DNA of 64,000 nucleotides from Rhizobium esperanzae (GCF_002204185.1 NZ_MXPU01000003.1:62001-126000), one strand, 5' to 3'; positions 51,856 through 62,215 are shown, numbered from the stretch's first letter. The notes: generated by a model from the sequence alone, not told the origin. Made by a program: numbers and translations.

Positions 51856-53214
51856 CTACTTTGCTGCATGAAGCTGCTCATACTGGCGAAGGATCTGGTT
51901 TCCGCGGGCCGCCGCGGCATCCAGCGCCTGCTGTGGTGTCTTCTGGCCGGTCCAGACACCCTGGATCTCTTCCACCAGAAGCGCCATCGCCTGATTGTGA
52001 TTGCCGAAGCGGAAGCCGCGCGAGTTGTCGGTTGGGGTACCGCGTGTGAGCTGGAGAATGGCGATCTCGCGGGTCGGGTGGTCCTTGAAATAGCCCTCGG
52101 ACTTGGCCTGCTCATAGGCGGCGTTGGTTACCGGCACATAGCCGGTCTGCTTGCTCCACCAGACCTGCGTCTTCGGTGAGGCAACGAAGTTCAGGAAGGC
52201 GGCAGCACCGGCATATTCTTCCTCCGACTTGCCTTTCAGGACCCAAAGCGCGCCGCCGCCGATGGTGCTGTTCTTCGGCTCGATGCCTTCCTCATGCGGC
52301 AGGAAGGTCGCGCTCCAATTGAATTTCGCACCGCTTTCGACGGCAGCATGCGCCGCGGTGGAGGCGACATAGGTCGAGCAGGTGCCCGAGGTGAAGAGCT
52401 GGTCGGGCGAGAGCCCCTGCCCGGCCATCTGCAGGATGCCGGCGTCCATCCAAGTCTTCAAGCGCGTCACCTGACCGACCACCAACGGGCTCTTGTTGAA
52501 GATGAATTCGGTGTCGAGGCCGCCGAAGCCATTCGCCTTGGTGCCGTAAGGCTGGTCCTGGATCGCAGCATAGTTCTCGATCAGGCTCCAGTAGAAGTCG
52601 TTGGCAAGCGCCATCTGGCACTTCGAGACCCCTTTCTCCTTGATAGCACGCAGCTGCTTGTCGAGCTCCTGCCAGGTCTCGCCCGGCTTGTCGAAGCCAG
52701 CTGCCTTGAAGTGATCGGCATTGTACCAGAAGATCGGCGTCGAGCTGTTGAAGGGCATCGCCGCCGGCTTGCCGTCGACCAGATAGAAACCGGCGACCGG
52801 CGCGACGAAATCATTCCAGTCGATCTTGTAGCCTTCCTTCTCCATCAACTCCGGCGCCGGAATGATCGCGCCGGAATTGTACATGGTCAGAAAGCCGCGC
52901 TCGGCCGCCTGGATCAGCACGGGCTGCTGATGGACGCGATAGGCGGCCACCATTGCCGCCATGGTCTCTTCATAATTGCCTTTGCCGATGCCGACGACCT
53001 CGTATTTGTCCTGCGAGGCGTTGAAGTCCTTAATCAGCTGGTTGGTGATCTCGGCCAGGCGACCGCCTGCCGCATTCCACCATTCGATCTTGACACGATC
53101 GGCGGCGCTGGCGTGGCTTGCATTTGCCAATCCGAGCGTCACCAGGGCAGCGCCCGCCGCGAATGACCGGATCGTCCGCCCGACACGGGACCCTATCGAA
53201 GACATTGCCGTCAT
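51856..53214 (-). CDS. ABC transporter binding protein (UgpB-like)
   Basis: 452 residues: signal peptide (about residues 1-36, RSFAAGAALVTLGLANASHA) and a cluster B periplasmic binding fold. VKIEWWNAAGGRLAEITNQL, AAYRVHQQPVLIQAAERGFL, MPFNSSTPIFWYNADHFKAA and GGGALWVLKGKSEEE are close to UgpB, the glycerol-3-phosphate/glycerophosphocholine receptor. GAGAGG lies 8 nt before ATG 53214. First gene of the minus-strand operon; divergent from the ATPase gene across a tandem-repeat operator. Confidence 0.92.
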   Translation of the reverse strand: MTAMSSIGSRVGRTIRSFAAGAALVTLGLANASHASAADRVKIEWWNAAGGRLAEITNQLIKDFNASQDKYEVVGIGKGNYEETMAAMVAAYRVHQQPVLIQAAERGFLTMYNSGAIIPAPELMEKEGYKIDWNDFVAPVAGFYLVDGKPAAMPFNSSTPIFWYNADHFKAAGFDKPGETWQELDKQLRAIKEKGVSKCQMALANDFYWSLIENYAAIQDQPYGTKANGFGGLDTEFIFNKSPLVVGQVTRLKTWMDAGILQMAGQGLSPDQLFTSGTCSTYVASTAAHAAVESGAKFNWSATFLPHEEGIEPKNSTIGGGALWVLKGKSEEEYAGAAAFLNFVASPKTQVWWSKQTGYVPVTNAAYEQAKSEGYFKDHPTREIAILQLTRGTPTDNSRGFRFGNHNQAMALLVEEIQGVWTGQKTPQQALDAAAARGNQILRQYEQLHAAK

Positions 53215-53310
53215 TTCGTTTTCCTCTCCATTGCCGTTGTTCGCCGACCGGTGCGTCGAGCGCCGGTCAACCCCCTCCCAGAGTGGCGATAAAACAAGGT
53301 TGGGGTCACT

Positions 53311-53342
53311 TGTTACAAATGTCAATAGCATGTTACAAATGT
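53311..53342. promoter_or_regulatory. Tandem direct-repeat operator of the Ugp-like system
   Basis: TGTTACAAATGT occurs at 53311-53322 and again at 53331-53342, exactly 20 bp (about two helical turns) apart. Each half contains the partial palindrome ACAAATGT. They lie between the binding-protein gene (minus) and the ATPase gene (plus) and are the natural target of the SorC/DeoR-type regulator encoded at 54485. Confidence 0.75.
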
Positions 53343-53366
53343 ATGACGACCCCGGAGGAGGGATGC

Positions 53367-54401
<1,035 letters not shown>

Positions 54402-54484
54402 CCGGATGACGGCGCCCCCCTGCGATTGACAACCGCCGGGGATTTGAGGATCCATGGCGTCGAAGCGGAGGCGCAGTTTATCGC

Positions 54485-55489
54485 ATGTCACAGAACAGAA
54501 GTGCTTCTCTTGCGCCTGTAGCGCTCCCCGACGAGCAGATGCAGGTGCGCGTCGTCTGGCTCTATTATATGGAGGGACGCACGCAGGGCGAAATCGCCGA
54601 AGCGCTGTCGACCAACCGGCTTCGCGTCAACAAGATCATCGCCGAGGCGCGCCGCTCCGGCCTCGTGACGATCACGCTCAATTCCCGGCTCACCTCCTGC
54701 GTCGCCCTGGAGCAGCAGCTAGCGGCGGAATTCAACCTCAATCGGGCGATCATCGTTCCGACTCCCGAAGATGCGGAACTCATCCCCGTCCTGCTCGGCC
54801 AGGCGGCCGCCGATTATCTCGTACAATTGCTGAACGGCGGCAACATCCGCGGCGTCGGCGTCGGCTGGGGGGCGACGCTACGCGAAATGGTTCGTCACAT
54901 GCCGTCGCTGAGACGGCCCGATCTCTGCGTCAATTCGGTCATGGGCGGGCTGACGCACGGCATCGAGATCAATACGTTCGACATTGCGAGCGATCTCGCT
55001 CGCCAGCTCAACGCCGAATGCGCCTATCTCGCAGCGCCGATCTACGCCGGCAGCCCGGAGTCGCGCACCGCGATCATCAAGCAGGACGTTTTTGAAACGG
55101 CGTTTCGGCAGATCGAGGCCAATGACGTCATCGTGCTCAGCATCGGCGACATGACCGAACGCTCGCTACTGATGCGCTACGGCCTGCCGAGCAGCCTCAA
55201 TATTGAGGAACTGGTCGCAGCCGGCGCCTGCGGCGATGTTCTCGGCCAGTTCGTCGATAAGAAGGGGCGGCCGATCGACCATGCGATAAACAGGTGCGCG
55301 ATCGCTCCCGAGCTCGAAGCGCTGCGCGCCATTCCGAACGTCATCTTCGCCTCAGGCGGCCTTAACAAGGCGCAGGCCATCGCCGCCGTGCTGCTGTCAG
55401 GTCTGGGGAACGTGCTGATCTGCGATGAGGACACGGCCCGCCAGGCGCGACAGCTAGCGCTCGATCTCAGGACGACCGGCAGTTCGTAG
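54485..55489 (+). CDS. SorC/DeoR-type sugar-binding transcriptional regulator
   Basis: 334 residues. N-terminal helix-turn-helix (VVWLYYMEGRTQGEIAEALS, TNRLRVNKIIAEARRSG) and a C-terminal sugar-phosphate-binding domain (GVGVGWGATLREMVRHMPSL, ESRTAIIKQDVFETAFRQIE, VIFASGGLNKAQAIAAVLLS). SorC-family regulators such as rhizobial EryD respond to phosphorylated sugars or polyols. It lies 83 nt after the ATPase gene on the same strand. Its effector may be the product of the FGGY kinase. Confidence 0.9.
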   Translation: MSQNRSASLAPVALPDEQMQVRVVWLYYMEGRTQGEIAEALSTNRLRVNKIIAEARRSGLVTITLNSRLTSCVALEQQLAAEFNLNRAIIVPTPEDAELIPVLLGQAAADYLVQLLNGGNIRGVGVGWGATLREMVRHMPSLRRPDLCVNSVMGGLTHGIEINTFDIASDLARQLNAECAYLAAPIYAGSPESRTAIIKQDVFETAFRQIEANDVIVLSIGDMTERSLLMRYGLPSSLNIEELVAAGACGDVLGQFVDKKGRPIDHAINRCAIAPELEALRAIPNVIFASGGLNKAQAIAAVLLSGLGNVLICDEDTARQARQLALDLRTTGSS

Positions 55490-55536
55490 AGCCGAACAGG
55501 CACGGCATCGGCAGCCTGGAGCGTAAATCCAAAAGC

Positions 55537-55579
55537 TTAGAGCGGTTCTGCACTTCCGTGAAAAGCTGAACCGCTCTAA
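55537..55579. repeat. Inverted repeat between convergent genes (bidirectional terminator-like)
   Basis: TTAGAGCGGTTC (55537-55548) pairs perfectly with GAACCGCTCTAA (55568-55579) over a 19-nt loop containing CACTTCCGTGAAAA, which folds itself. This motif is common in rhizobial intergenic DNA. It overlaps the stop codon of the 560-residue membrane protein gene and separates it from the convergent SorC gene. Confidence 0.6.
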
Positions 55580-57258
55580 GACGCTCTAGCGCAACCGACC
55601 GGGATCGAGAGAGGTTCCGCCGGCATTACCTTGTCGATCGCATAAAGCTGCGCGAAACCGGCATCCTCGATGAGCGTCAGTCCCGCCGGCATCAAGCTGC
55701 CGACATAACGGTCGGGGATATCGGCATTGGCAACGAGGATGAAATCGAAACGCCTGTGCCAATCCGAGAGATAGGGCGTAAAATCCAAATATTCCCGCAT
55801 CATTGCCGGGCATGAAAGTACGGCGATCGACACCAGATTGCCTTCGGGAACTGCGATATGCGACCATGGCGGCAGGACGGAAAGCGGCTGCTTGCCCTTT
55901 GCCGTGAAGAGCGTCGGCACGAAAGCGTGCGAGAACGGCACGGCGAGCGTCGGCAGATGCCTGAAGGTATCCAATCCCCAGGCAAAGTGCCGATTGGAAT
56001 GGGCAAGGCTGCTGGCGGTCTCCGGTTCATGCCCCAGAGGCAGCACGGCCGTACCGGCGGGTATCTTTCTCAGCACAGCCTCAACAGCCGTGACATCTTT
56101 CTGCGCAAGCCACCAATTCCACCCGATCCAGCCGGCTCGGCCGAAGACCGCAAGATTGATGACCAGCGCCAGCGACAGCGCCTGTCGGCGTGTCAAATTG
56201 GCAAACGGGCACACCATCGCCATGGCGACGAGCGCCGTCATGATCGGAAAGCGCCAGCTGATCCAGCCGGTGCCGAGAGCGTGTCGCGGCGAAATACAGG
56301 AAAGAAGCAACAATCCGCAGGCGGTAACGGCAAGCCCCGCATGCACCTGCATGTCGCCCATACGTGCGGCCCGCGTGCAGATGAGGATCAGTGGCAGAAA
56401 CAGCACGACGTCTACCAAGGGAACATAGGTCGTGATGGCGGAGACAAGGTTTATCAGGATCAGGATGACGCCATCGTTCCAGGCAAGCCCAAGGCCGCTC
56501 CCCCCGGCATCTGGTAAAGCAGCAGTGCGGAGGTACAACGCGAGCGGCGGTAGGGCGCAGGCACTGATCGCCAGCACCAATCGGCCGGTAAGCCTCGCCA
56601 AAGCGGCCTTTGATCGCAATATGTCGATGCGCCAGGAAAATTCGAGGCCGCAGACGATCGCTGTATAGAAGCCCAGCGAGAAGATGTGCATCACCGTCAG
56701 CAGCAGTGCGGCGGCGAGCCGCCAGGCAAACAGCAGGGCAAAATTTCGGCGCTGTAGCCGCAGGTCGGCGCAGGCGAAGAACAAGGCCATGCCGAGGCCG
56801 ATCTGGAAGTTGATGAAGCCGCCGATCATCGTGGCGCACCATCCAAGCGACAGCATTGCAATCTGCCAATAGGATCGGCTGCCGAAAAGCGTCCGGTGCA
56901 GCACGATCGCGCCAAGCGGCGGCAGCACGATCGCCAGGAAAAGCAGGGCCCGCGCCAGCCTGTCGGCCCCGACAAGCGGCCCTATCCAGGTCGCAAGAAG
57001 ATCGATCCCGACATTGGTGAAGGTGCGGTTCCAATCGACCGTATAGATCTCCGGAAACGGCTGTTCGCCGATGCCGCCCGAAAGCAGCCAGATGCGGGCG
57101 TAGTGATTGGCGTAGTCGAGAACCGGCGGAAAGTGAAACAGGACGACCAATGCAGCCGCAAGCGCGACGAACACGGCGATCGCAATGGTGGAGTCCTGCC
57201 GGGCGATCAAATCCTCCGGCACGGCCGCGGCATGAACAGGCGCAGCAATTCGATTCAT
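55576..57258 (-). CDS. Polytopic membrane protein, glycosyltransferase-like, partner of the GtrB-type gene
   Basis: 560 residues with about 11-12 membrane segments (first at residues 26-42, IAIAVFVALAAALVVLFHFP) and a large soluble C-terminal part of about 150 residues. The early periplasmic loop holds DYANHYARIWLLSGG and YTVDWNRTFTNVG, acidic residues as in GT-C glycosyltransferases. I do not recognise a named family. Its start overlaps the stop of the GT2 gene by 1 nt, so the two are coupled: the GT2 enzyme would make a lipid-linked sugar and this protein could transfer it to a surface target. Confidence 0.75.
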   Translation of the reverse strand: MNRIAAPVHAAAVPEDLIARQDSTIAIAVFVALAAALVVLFHFPPVLDYANHYARIWLLSGGIGEQPFPEIYTVDWNRTFTNVGIDLLATWIGPLVGADRLARALLFLAIVLPPLGAIVLHRTLFGSRSYWQIAMLSLGWCATMIGGFINFQIGLGMALFFACADLRLQRRNFALLFAWRLAAALLLTVMHIFSLGFYTAIVCGLEFSWRIDILRSKAALARLTGRLVLAISACALPPLALYLRTAALPDAGGSGLGLAWNDGVILILINLVSAITTYVPLVDVVLFLPLILICTRAARMGDMQVHAGLAVTACGLLLLSCISPRHALGTGWISWRFPIMTALVAMAMVCPFANLTRRQALSLALVINLAVFGRAGWIGWNWWLAQKDVTAVEAVLRKIPAGTAVLPLGHEPETASSLAHSNRHFAWGLDTFRHLPTLAVPFSHAFVPTLFTAKGKQPLSVLPPWSHIAVPEGNLVSIAVLSCPAMMREYLDFTPYLSDWHRRFDFILVANADIPDRYVGSLMPAGLTLIEDAGFAQLYAIDKVMPAEPLSIPVGCARAS

Positions 57259-58316
57259 TATTTGATCCGGTTGCTCTTTTGCGGCCGCGGCAACTCTGCC
57301 GGCGCGAAGGCCGAATCCAGCGCGGCGCGCCGGTCGCCGGCGCTCATTTCAGAAAAAGTCGTCGGCAGTTCGGCCTGGTCGCCGCCCCGCAGGATCGTCT
57401 CGACCATGAACATCGGCCGCCTCTTGCTCTCCTGCACCAGACGGCCGAGATACTCGCCGATGATGCCGATGCAGATCAGCTGGATGGCGCTGAAGGCGCT
57501 GACGGCGGCCATGATCGACGACCAGCCGGTGACAGTCTCGCCTTGCAGCCAGCGAACGAAGGTATAGACGAGCAACGCCATCGCCACACCGGCGCTGATC
57601 ATGCCGAGCCATGTGGCAATGCGCAGCGGCGTCGTCGAAAAGCTGGTGATCGCATCGAGGGCGAAATTGATCATCTTGCGCAGCGGATATTTCGTCGTGC
57701 CGGCAAAACGCGCGTCGCGCTCGTAGGGCAGCGCCACCTGCCTGCCGCCGATCCAGCTGACCATGCCGCGAATGAAGCGATCGCGCTCCGGCATCGCCAG
57801 CAGGATATCGACGACGCGCCGGCGCATCAGCCGGAAATCGCCGGTATCGCGCGGGATGCTCACGGAAGCGAGCCTGGAGAGCGCACGATAGAAAAGCGAA
57901 GCGGAGGCGAGCTTGAACCAGGTTTCACCCTCGCGACGTGTGCGCTGACCGTAAACGACGTCGGCGCCGCGCTCCATGATCGGCATCATCATCAACAACA
58001 GCTCGGGCGGATCCTGAAGATCGGCGTCGATCAGGAGCACGTGCTCGCCCCGTGACGCCGAAAGACCCGCCGTCGATGCCAGCTGGTGGCCGTGATTGCG
58101 CAGCAGGCGAACACCGAGCACCTGCGGCACTTTTGCCGCCAGATCCGAAATGATTTCCCAAGTAGCGTCAGATGAGCCGTCATCGACGAGAATGAGTTCG
58201 AAGGCGTCGCCGGCGACGCTCTGCGCAGCGGCGGCGGCGCGGCGGCAGAATTCGCGCAGGCCTTCTTCCTCGTTGTGACAAGGCGCGACGATCGAAAGGA
58301 ACGGTGTTTGCGTCAT
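57258..58316 (-). CDS. Family 2 glycosyltransferase, GtrB/DPM1-like
   Basis: 352 residues. GT-A domain: LSIVAPCHNEEEGLREF, LILVDDGSSDATWEII, LLIDADLQDPPELLLM (DxD region) and ERDRFIRGMVSWIGG. Two C-terminal membrane segments (about 228-250 and 262-290; WLGMISAGVAMALLVYTFVR, IMAAVSAFSAIQLICIGIIG). This layout is that of GtrB/ArnC enzymes, which load glucose or another sugar onto undecaprenyl phosphate on the cytoplasmic face. A GT-C-like partner gene follows with 1-nt overlap; no GtrA flippase gene is visible. Confidence 0.92.
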   Translation of the reverse strand: MTQTPFLSIVAPCHNEEEGLREFCRRAAAAAQSVAGDAFELILVDDGSSDATWEIISDLAAKVPQVLGVRLLRNHGHQLASTAGLSASRGEHVLLIDADLQDPPELLLMMMPIMERGADVVYGQRTRREGETWFKLASASLFYRALSRLASVSIPRDTGDFRLMRRRVVDILLAMPERDRFIRGMVSWIGGRQVALPYERDARFAGTTKYPLRKMINFALDAITSFSTTPLRIATWLGMISAGVAMALLVYTFVRWLQGETVTGWSSIMAAVSAFSAIQLICIGIIGEYLGRLVQESKRRPMFMVETILRGGDQAELPTTFSEMSAGDRRAALDSAFAPAELPRPQKSNRIK

Positions 58317-58417
58317 GCGGACGACGGTGCCTGCTTGATTGTTGGCGCCAGCCTAGCCGGGAAACGTCAAACATCCTTTAATGGCGGGCCGGCAGCAGCC
58401 GCCGAACGTCCCTAGCG

Positions 58418-59326
58418 CTATTCCGCCGCGATGATCTCGCGCACGCCGTCGACATCGCGGGCCGGCGAAGCGCCGTAAAGGCGGCTGTATTCGCGGCTGA
58501 ACTGCGACGGGCTCTGATAGCCGACCCGGTGGCCGGCCGTGCCGGCATCGAGACGCTCGACGAGCATCAGCCGGCGCGCCTCGTGCAGGCGAAGCTGCTT
58601 TTGATATTGGACGGGCGTCATCGCCGTGACCGACTTGAAATGATGGTGGAAGGACGACACGCTCATATTGACGCGTTCGGCAAGATCCTCAATGCGCAGC
58701 GGCCGCGCGAAATTCTCCTTCAGCCAGGCAACGGCGCGTGCGATCCGGTTGCTGTGGCTGTCAGCTGTGGCGATGTTGATCAGCCGCGCGCCGTGCGGCC
58801 CAGTCAGCACCCGGTAAAGGATTTCCTGCTCGATCAGCGGCGCCATGGCGGGAATGTCGCCTGGGCGATCGAGCAAGCGCAGCAGGCGGACGGCGGCATC
58901 CATCAGCTCCGGCGGCGCGACGTTCACCACCATCCCGCGCTGCCCGTCGGTATGGGCAGCCGGCCGCGGAACGTCGATGCGGCTGAGCAACTCCAGCAGT
59001 TTCTCGGAATCGATTGCCAGCCCGAGACAGAGATGCGGCACCTCGGGACTCGCTTCCGTGACCCGCCAGGCGACCGGCAGGTCGAGCGAGGTCAGGAGAT
59101 AGTCGCCGGTCCCGTAGCTGATCTGCTCCGTGCCGAGCTGCAGGCTTTTCGCCCCCTGCAGCACGAAGGCGAAACACGGGCGGTAGCTGCTGTGTAAGGG
59201 ATCGCTCGGCTTGGAGCGGCGGCTGACATGAAGATTGCCGATGGCAGTCGCGAACTCACCGTCGCCAGGTGCAAAACGCATCGCGATGTCGACGATTTCC
59301 TGATAGGGGCTGAAGGGCAAGGTCAT
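58418..59326 (-). CDS. AraC family transcriptional regulator
   Basis: 302 residues. The N-terminal cupin-like AraC_N domain (PCFAFVLQGAKSLQLGTEQI, YGTGDYLLTSLDLPVAWRVT) and the C-terminal double helix-turn-helix (RIEDLAERVNMSVSSFHHHF, MTPVQYQKQLRLHEARRLML, RVGYQSPSQFSREYSRLYG) match the YqhC-like group. In E. coli YqhC activates an aldehyde reductase gene. Here the divergent gene is an alcohol dehydrogenase, and an inverted repeat between them suggests the same logic. Confidence 0.9.
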   Translation of the reverse strand: MTLPFSPYQEIVDIAMRFAPGDGEFATAIGNLHVSRRSKPSDPLHSSYRPCFAFVLQGAKSLQLGTEQISYGTGDYLLTSLDLPVAWRVTEASPEVPHLCLGLAIDSEKLLELLSRIDVPRPAAHTDGQRGMVVNVAPPELMDAAVRLLRLLDRPGDIPAMAPLIEQEILYRVLTGPHGARLINIATADSHSNRIARAVAWLKENFARPLRIEDLAERVNMSVSSFHHHFKSVTAMTPVQYQKQLRLHEARRLMLVERLDAGTAGHRVGYQSPSQFSREYSRLYGASPARDVDGVREIIAAE

Positions 59327-59416
59327 GCGGCAACTCTTTCTGTCGATTGTCCGACGCCGTCGATACCGCTCCTATCTAGAGTGCCTTGGCCGTTTCGCAA
59401 ACAGATAGGCGCCTCA

Positions 59417-59439
59417 CTTTTGCAGGATCGTGCAAAAAG
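59417..59439. promoter_or_regulatory. Inverted repeat, candidate AraC-regulator site
   Basis: CTTTTGCA-GGATCG-TGCAAAAAG pairs 8 bp on each side of a 6-nt spacer. It sits midway between the AraC gene (minus) and the alcohol dehydrogenase gene (plus). TGCA-N6-TGCA spacing is typical of binding by a two-HTH AraC monomer or dimer. The longer reading is that it controls both genes. Confidence 0.6.
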
Positions 59440-59530
59440 CTGAGAGGATCGCTCTAACCCTCTCCCGCCGTTCCAGGCAATAGTCCGCCATCCCGCTCAA
59501 CCCCTCCCATAAACGAAAAGGAAGGTTCCC

Positions 59531-60577
59531 ATGCCTATTGCAAGAGGCTACGCCGCCACCGACGCTTCCAAGCCGCTGACCCCTTTCACCTTCGAGCGCC
59601 GCAACCCGAATCCCGATGACGTGGTCATCGACATCAAGTTTGCCGGTATCTGCCATTCGGACATCCACACCGTCCGCAACGAATGGAAGAACGCCGTTTA
59701 TCCGATCGTGCCCGGCCATGAGATCGCCGGCATCGTCTCGGCCGTCGGTTCGGCCGTCACCAAGTTCAGGGTCGGCGACCGCGTCGGCGTCGGCTGCTTC
59801 GTCGATTCCTGCGTCGGCTGCGCCGAGCGCGACCTCGACCGCGAGCAGTACATGCCGGGTCTCTGCGGCACCTACAACGACTTCGAAGCCGACGGCAAGA
59901 CGAGGACGCAGGGCGGCTATTCCGACTCTATCGTGGTGAGGGAAGGCTACGTCATGTCCATCCCGGACAATCTGCCGCTCGATGCCTCCGCGCCGCTGCT
60001 CTGCGCCGGTATCACGCTCTATTCGCCGCTGCGTCACTGGAATGCCGGCCCCGGCAAGAAGGTCGCGATCGTCGGCATGGGGGGCCTCGGCCATATGGGC
60101 GTCAAGCTCGGTTCGGCCATGGGTGCTGACATCACCGTTCTCTCCCAGAGCCTTTCCAAGAAGGAAGATGGGCTGAAGCTCGGCGCTAAGGAATATTACG
60201 CCACCAACGACCCGGAAACCTTCACCAAGCTCGCCGGCACCTTCGATCTCATCATCTGCACCGTCAGCGCCGAGATCGACTGGAACGCCTATCTCGGCCT
60301 CCTGAAGGTGGACGGCTCCTTCGTGGTCGTCGGCGCGCCTGAGAACCCGATCCCGGTGCATGCCTTCTCGATCATCCCTGGCCGCAAGAGCATCTCCGGC
60401 TCGATGATCGGCTCGATCAAGGAAACCCAGGAAATGCTGGATTTCTGCGGCAAGCACAACATCGTCTCCGAGATCGAGAAAATCAACATCGATCAAGTCA
60501 ACGAAGCCTATGAACGCGTCCTGAAAAGCGACGTCCGCTACCGCTTCGTCATCGACATTGCTTCGCTGGCGGCGTGA
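59531..60577 (+). CDS. NAD(P)-dependent zinc alcohol dehydrogenase (CAD/YahK-like)
   Basis: 348 residues. Catalytic zinc ligands lie in [16 protein letters not shown] (Cys) and [10 protein letters not shown] (His-Glu), and the nucleotide motif is [20 protein letters not shown]. The structural-zinc loop is altered: [20 protein letters not shown] keeps the first two Cys positions but lacks the later ones, so structural zinc may be missing, as in some rhizobial relatives. It reduces aldehydes such as cinnamaldehyde-type compounds. AGGAAGG lies 6 nt before the ATG. Likely controlled by the divergent AraC regulator; terminator follows. Confidence 0.92.
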   Translation: MPIARGYAATDASKPLTPFTFERRNPNPDDVVIDIKFAGICHSDIHTVRNEWKNAVYPIVPGHEIAGIVSAVGSAVTKFRVGDRVGVGCFVDSCVGCAERDLDREQYMPGLCGTYNDFEADGKTRTQGGYSDSIVVREGYVMSIPDNLPLDASAPLLCAGITLYSPLRHWNAGPGKKVAIVGMGGLGHMGVKLGSAMGADITVLSQSLSKKEDGLKLGAKEYYATNDPETFTKLAGTFDLIICTVSAEIDWNAYLGLLKVDGSFVVVGAPENPIPVHAFSIIPGRKSISGSMIGSIKETQEMLDFCGKHNIVSEIEKINIDQVNEAYERVLKSDVRYRFVIDIASLAA

Positions 60578-60585
60578 GGAAATTG

Positions 60586-60614
60586 AAGGCGGCTCGAAAG
60601 GGCCGCCTTTTTTT
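60586..60614 (+). terminator. Intrinsic terminator of the alcohol dehydrogenase gene
   Basis: AAGGCGGC (60586-60593) pairs with GCCGCCTT (60602-60609), followed by TTTTT. It lies 9 nt after the stop codon. Confidence 0.85.
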
Positions 60615-60631
60615 GCGGCAAACTCCACCGC

Positions 60632-60680
60632 CCTCATGCTGAGGTGCGCAGCCCGTAGGGCGGAGCCTCGAAGCATCGCC
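60632..60680. repeat. Rhizobial intergenic palindromic repeat
   Basis: CCTCATGCTGAGGTGCGCAG followed by CCCGTAGGGCGGAGCCTCGA and AGCATC is self-complementary (ATGCTGAGG/CCTCGAAGCAT) and matches the copy at 2282-2330. Confidence 0.6.
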
Positions 60681-60769
60681 CGCAAGCGCTGCTCCCGCCC
60701 GCCGCCTCGGAGCACCCGCCCCGTAGCTGGATTCGGGCCGCATGCCCCATCCATGACCAAAATGCGCTC

Positions 60770-60889
60770 TCATACACTCCCTCGCAACCGCAGCAGATAC
60801 TCCACCCCGTTAAACGGATCGGGCCCCGAACGCCGGCGTAGGCGCGGCGGCCCGGCCATCGGCGCATAGTGATCGAAAGCGGTTTCCAT
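60770..60889 (-). CDS. Possible very small protein (39 residues)
   Basis: ATG 60889 to TGA 60770 encodes METAFDHYAPMAGPPRLRRR, then SGPDPFNGVEYLLRLRGSV. Third codon positions are almost all G or C, GGGGCAGGG lies a few bases upstream, and the composition (PPRLRRR, NGVEYLLRLRG) is protein-like. It is too short for family assignment and overlaps longer frames in other phases, so it needs evidence of conservation or expression. Confidence 0.35.
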   Translation of the reverse strand: METAFDHYAPMAGPPRLRRRSGPDPFNGVEYLLRLRGSV

Positions 60890-60949
60890 CGTCCCTGCCC
60901 CGCTCGTCAGCCCCGGCAATTGCTGCTGGACGCTCAACACGCCAGCAGC

Positions 60950-62215
60950 CTACCCCTCCTCCCGCATCGTCTCCCACTGCGTGATCAGCCGCGCGCTGTG
61001 CTGGCCGCTCAGATAGATCCACAGCCAGTTCCAGGCGACGGCAAAGCGCGAGCGGGTGCCGATCAGGAAGTAGATATGGGCGATGCCCCAGATCCACCAG
61101 GCGATCCAACCCTTGAGCTTGATCCGGCCGAAATCGATGATCGCCGCACTCTGGCCGATCGTTGCCAGGCTCCCCTGATGCCAATATTTGAAGGGCGCAG
61201 GCGCCGGTTTGCCGGACAGGCGAGCGCGGATGACTTTTGCCACGTAGCCGCCCTGCTGCTTGGCGGCGGGCGCTATGCCAGGCACCGGCTTGCCATCCTC
61301 CCGCATGACAGAGGCCGTATCACCGATAATGAAGACATCGGGCAGGCCCGGCGCGCTCAGATCCTTCTCGACGATGGCGCGCCCAGCACGGTCGGCCGGG
61401 ATATCGAGCCACCGCGCCGCCGGTGAGGCGGTGACGCCGGCCGCCCAGACGATCGTGCGGCTGGGCGTGAAAGTCTCGCCGATTCGGACACCGTCGACGC
61501 TGCACTCCGTCACCGGCTTGCCGAGGAGCACCTCGACCCCCAGTTTCTCCAGCGCCTTTTGCGCATAGGCCGAAAGCTCTTCGGCGAAGGTAGGCAGCAC
61601 CCGCGGGCCGGCTTCGACGAGCACGACGCGGGTCTTGCGCGTATCGATATTGCGGAATTCCTTCGGCAGGGTGAAATGCGCGAGCTCGGCGATGATGCCG
61701 GCGAGCTCGACGCCGGTCGGCCCGGCGCCGACGATGGTGAAGGTTAGCAGCGCATCGCGCACGGCGGGATCGGCCTCCATCTCCGCCTTCTCGAAGGCAA
61801 GCAGCACCCGTCGGCGGATCGTCGTCGCATCCTCCAACGTCTTCAGGCCGGGCGCTACCGGCTCCCATTCGTCACGGCCGAAATAGGCATGCGTCGCCCC
61901 TGTCGCCAGCACCAGCGTGTCGTAACCCAGAGTCATGCCGTTGCGTAACGAAACCGTCTTCGCGCCGCTGTCGACGTCGGTGACCTCGCCGAGCAGCACC
62001 GTCACGTCGGGCCGGTCGGCATAGAGGCGGCGGATCGGCCAGGCGATTTCCGAGGTGGAGAGAATGGTCGTCGCCACCTGATAAAGCAGCGGCTGGAAGA
62101 GATGATGGTTGCGCCTGTCGACGAGCGTGATCTTCACGCCTGCGCCCTTCAATCCGTTGACGAGCTGCAGCCCGCCGAAACCGCCGCCGACAACGACGAC
62201 GTGATGATCGCTCAT
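60950..62215 (-). CDS. Type II NADH dehydrogenase-like FAD oxidoreductase
   Basis: 421 residues. FAD motif VVVVGGGFGGLQLVNGLKGA, DRRNHHLFQPLLYQVATTIL, LVLATGATHAYFG, second dinucleotide motif FTIVGAGPTGVELAGIIAEL, IVWAAGVTASPAA and VFIIGDTASV. These are the features of NDH-2 enzymes, which pass electrons from NADH to quinone without pumping protons. The C-terminal hydrophobic stretch (GWIAWWIWGIAHIYFLIGTR) anchors it to the membrane. ATG 62215 is chosen; the extension to 62383 runs through non-homologous sequence. Confidence 0.92.
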   Translation of the reverse strand: MSDHHVVVVGGGFGGLQLVNGLKGAGVKITLVDRRNHHLFQPLLYQVATTILSTSEIAWPIRRLYADRPDVTVLLGEVTDVDSGAKTVSLRNGMTLGYDTLVLATGATHAYFGRDEWEPVAPGLKTLEDATTIRRRVLLAFEKAEMEADPAVRDALLTFTIVGAGPTGVELAGIIAELAHFTLPKEFRNIDTRKTRVVLVEAGPRVLPTFAEELSAYAQKALEKLGVEVLLGKPVTECSVDGVRIGETFTPSRTIVWAAGVTASPAARWLDIPADRAGRAIVEKDLSAPGLPDVFIIGDTASVMREDGKPVPGIAPAAKQQGGYVAKVIRARLSGKPAPAPFKYWHQGSLATIGQSAAIIDFGRIKLKGWIAWWIWGIAHIYFLIGTRSRFAVAWNWLWIYLSGQHSARLITQWETMREEG

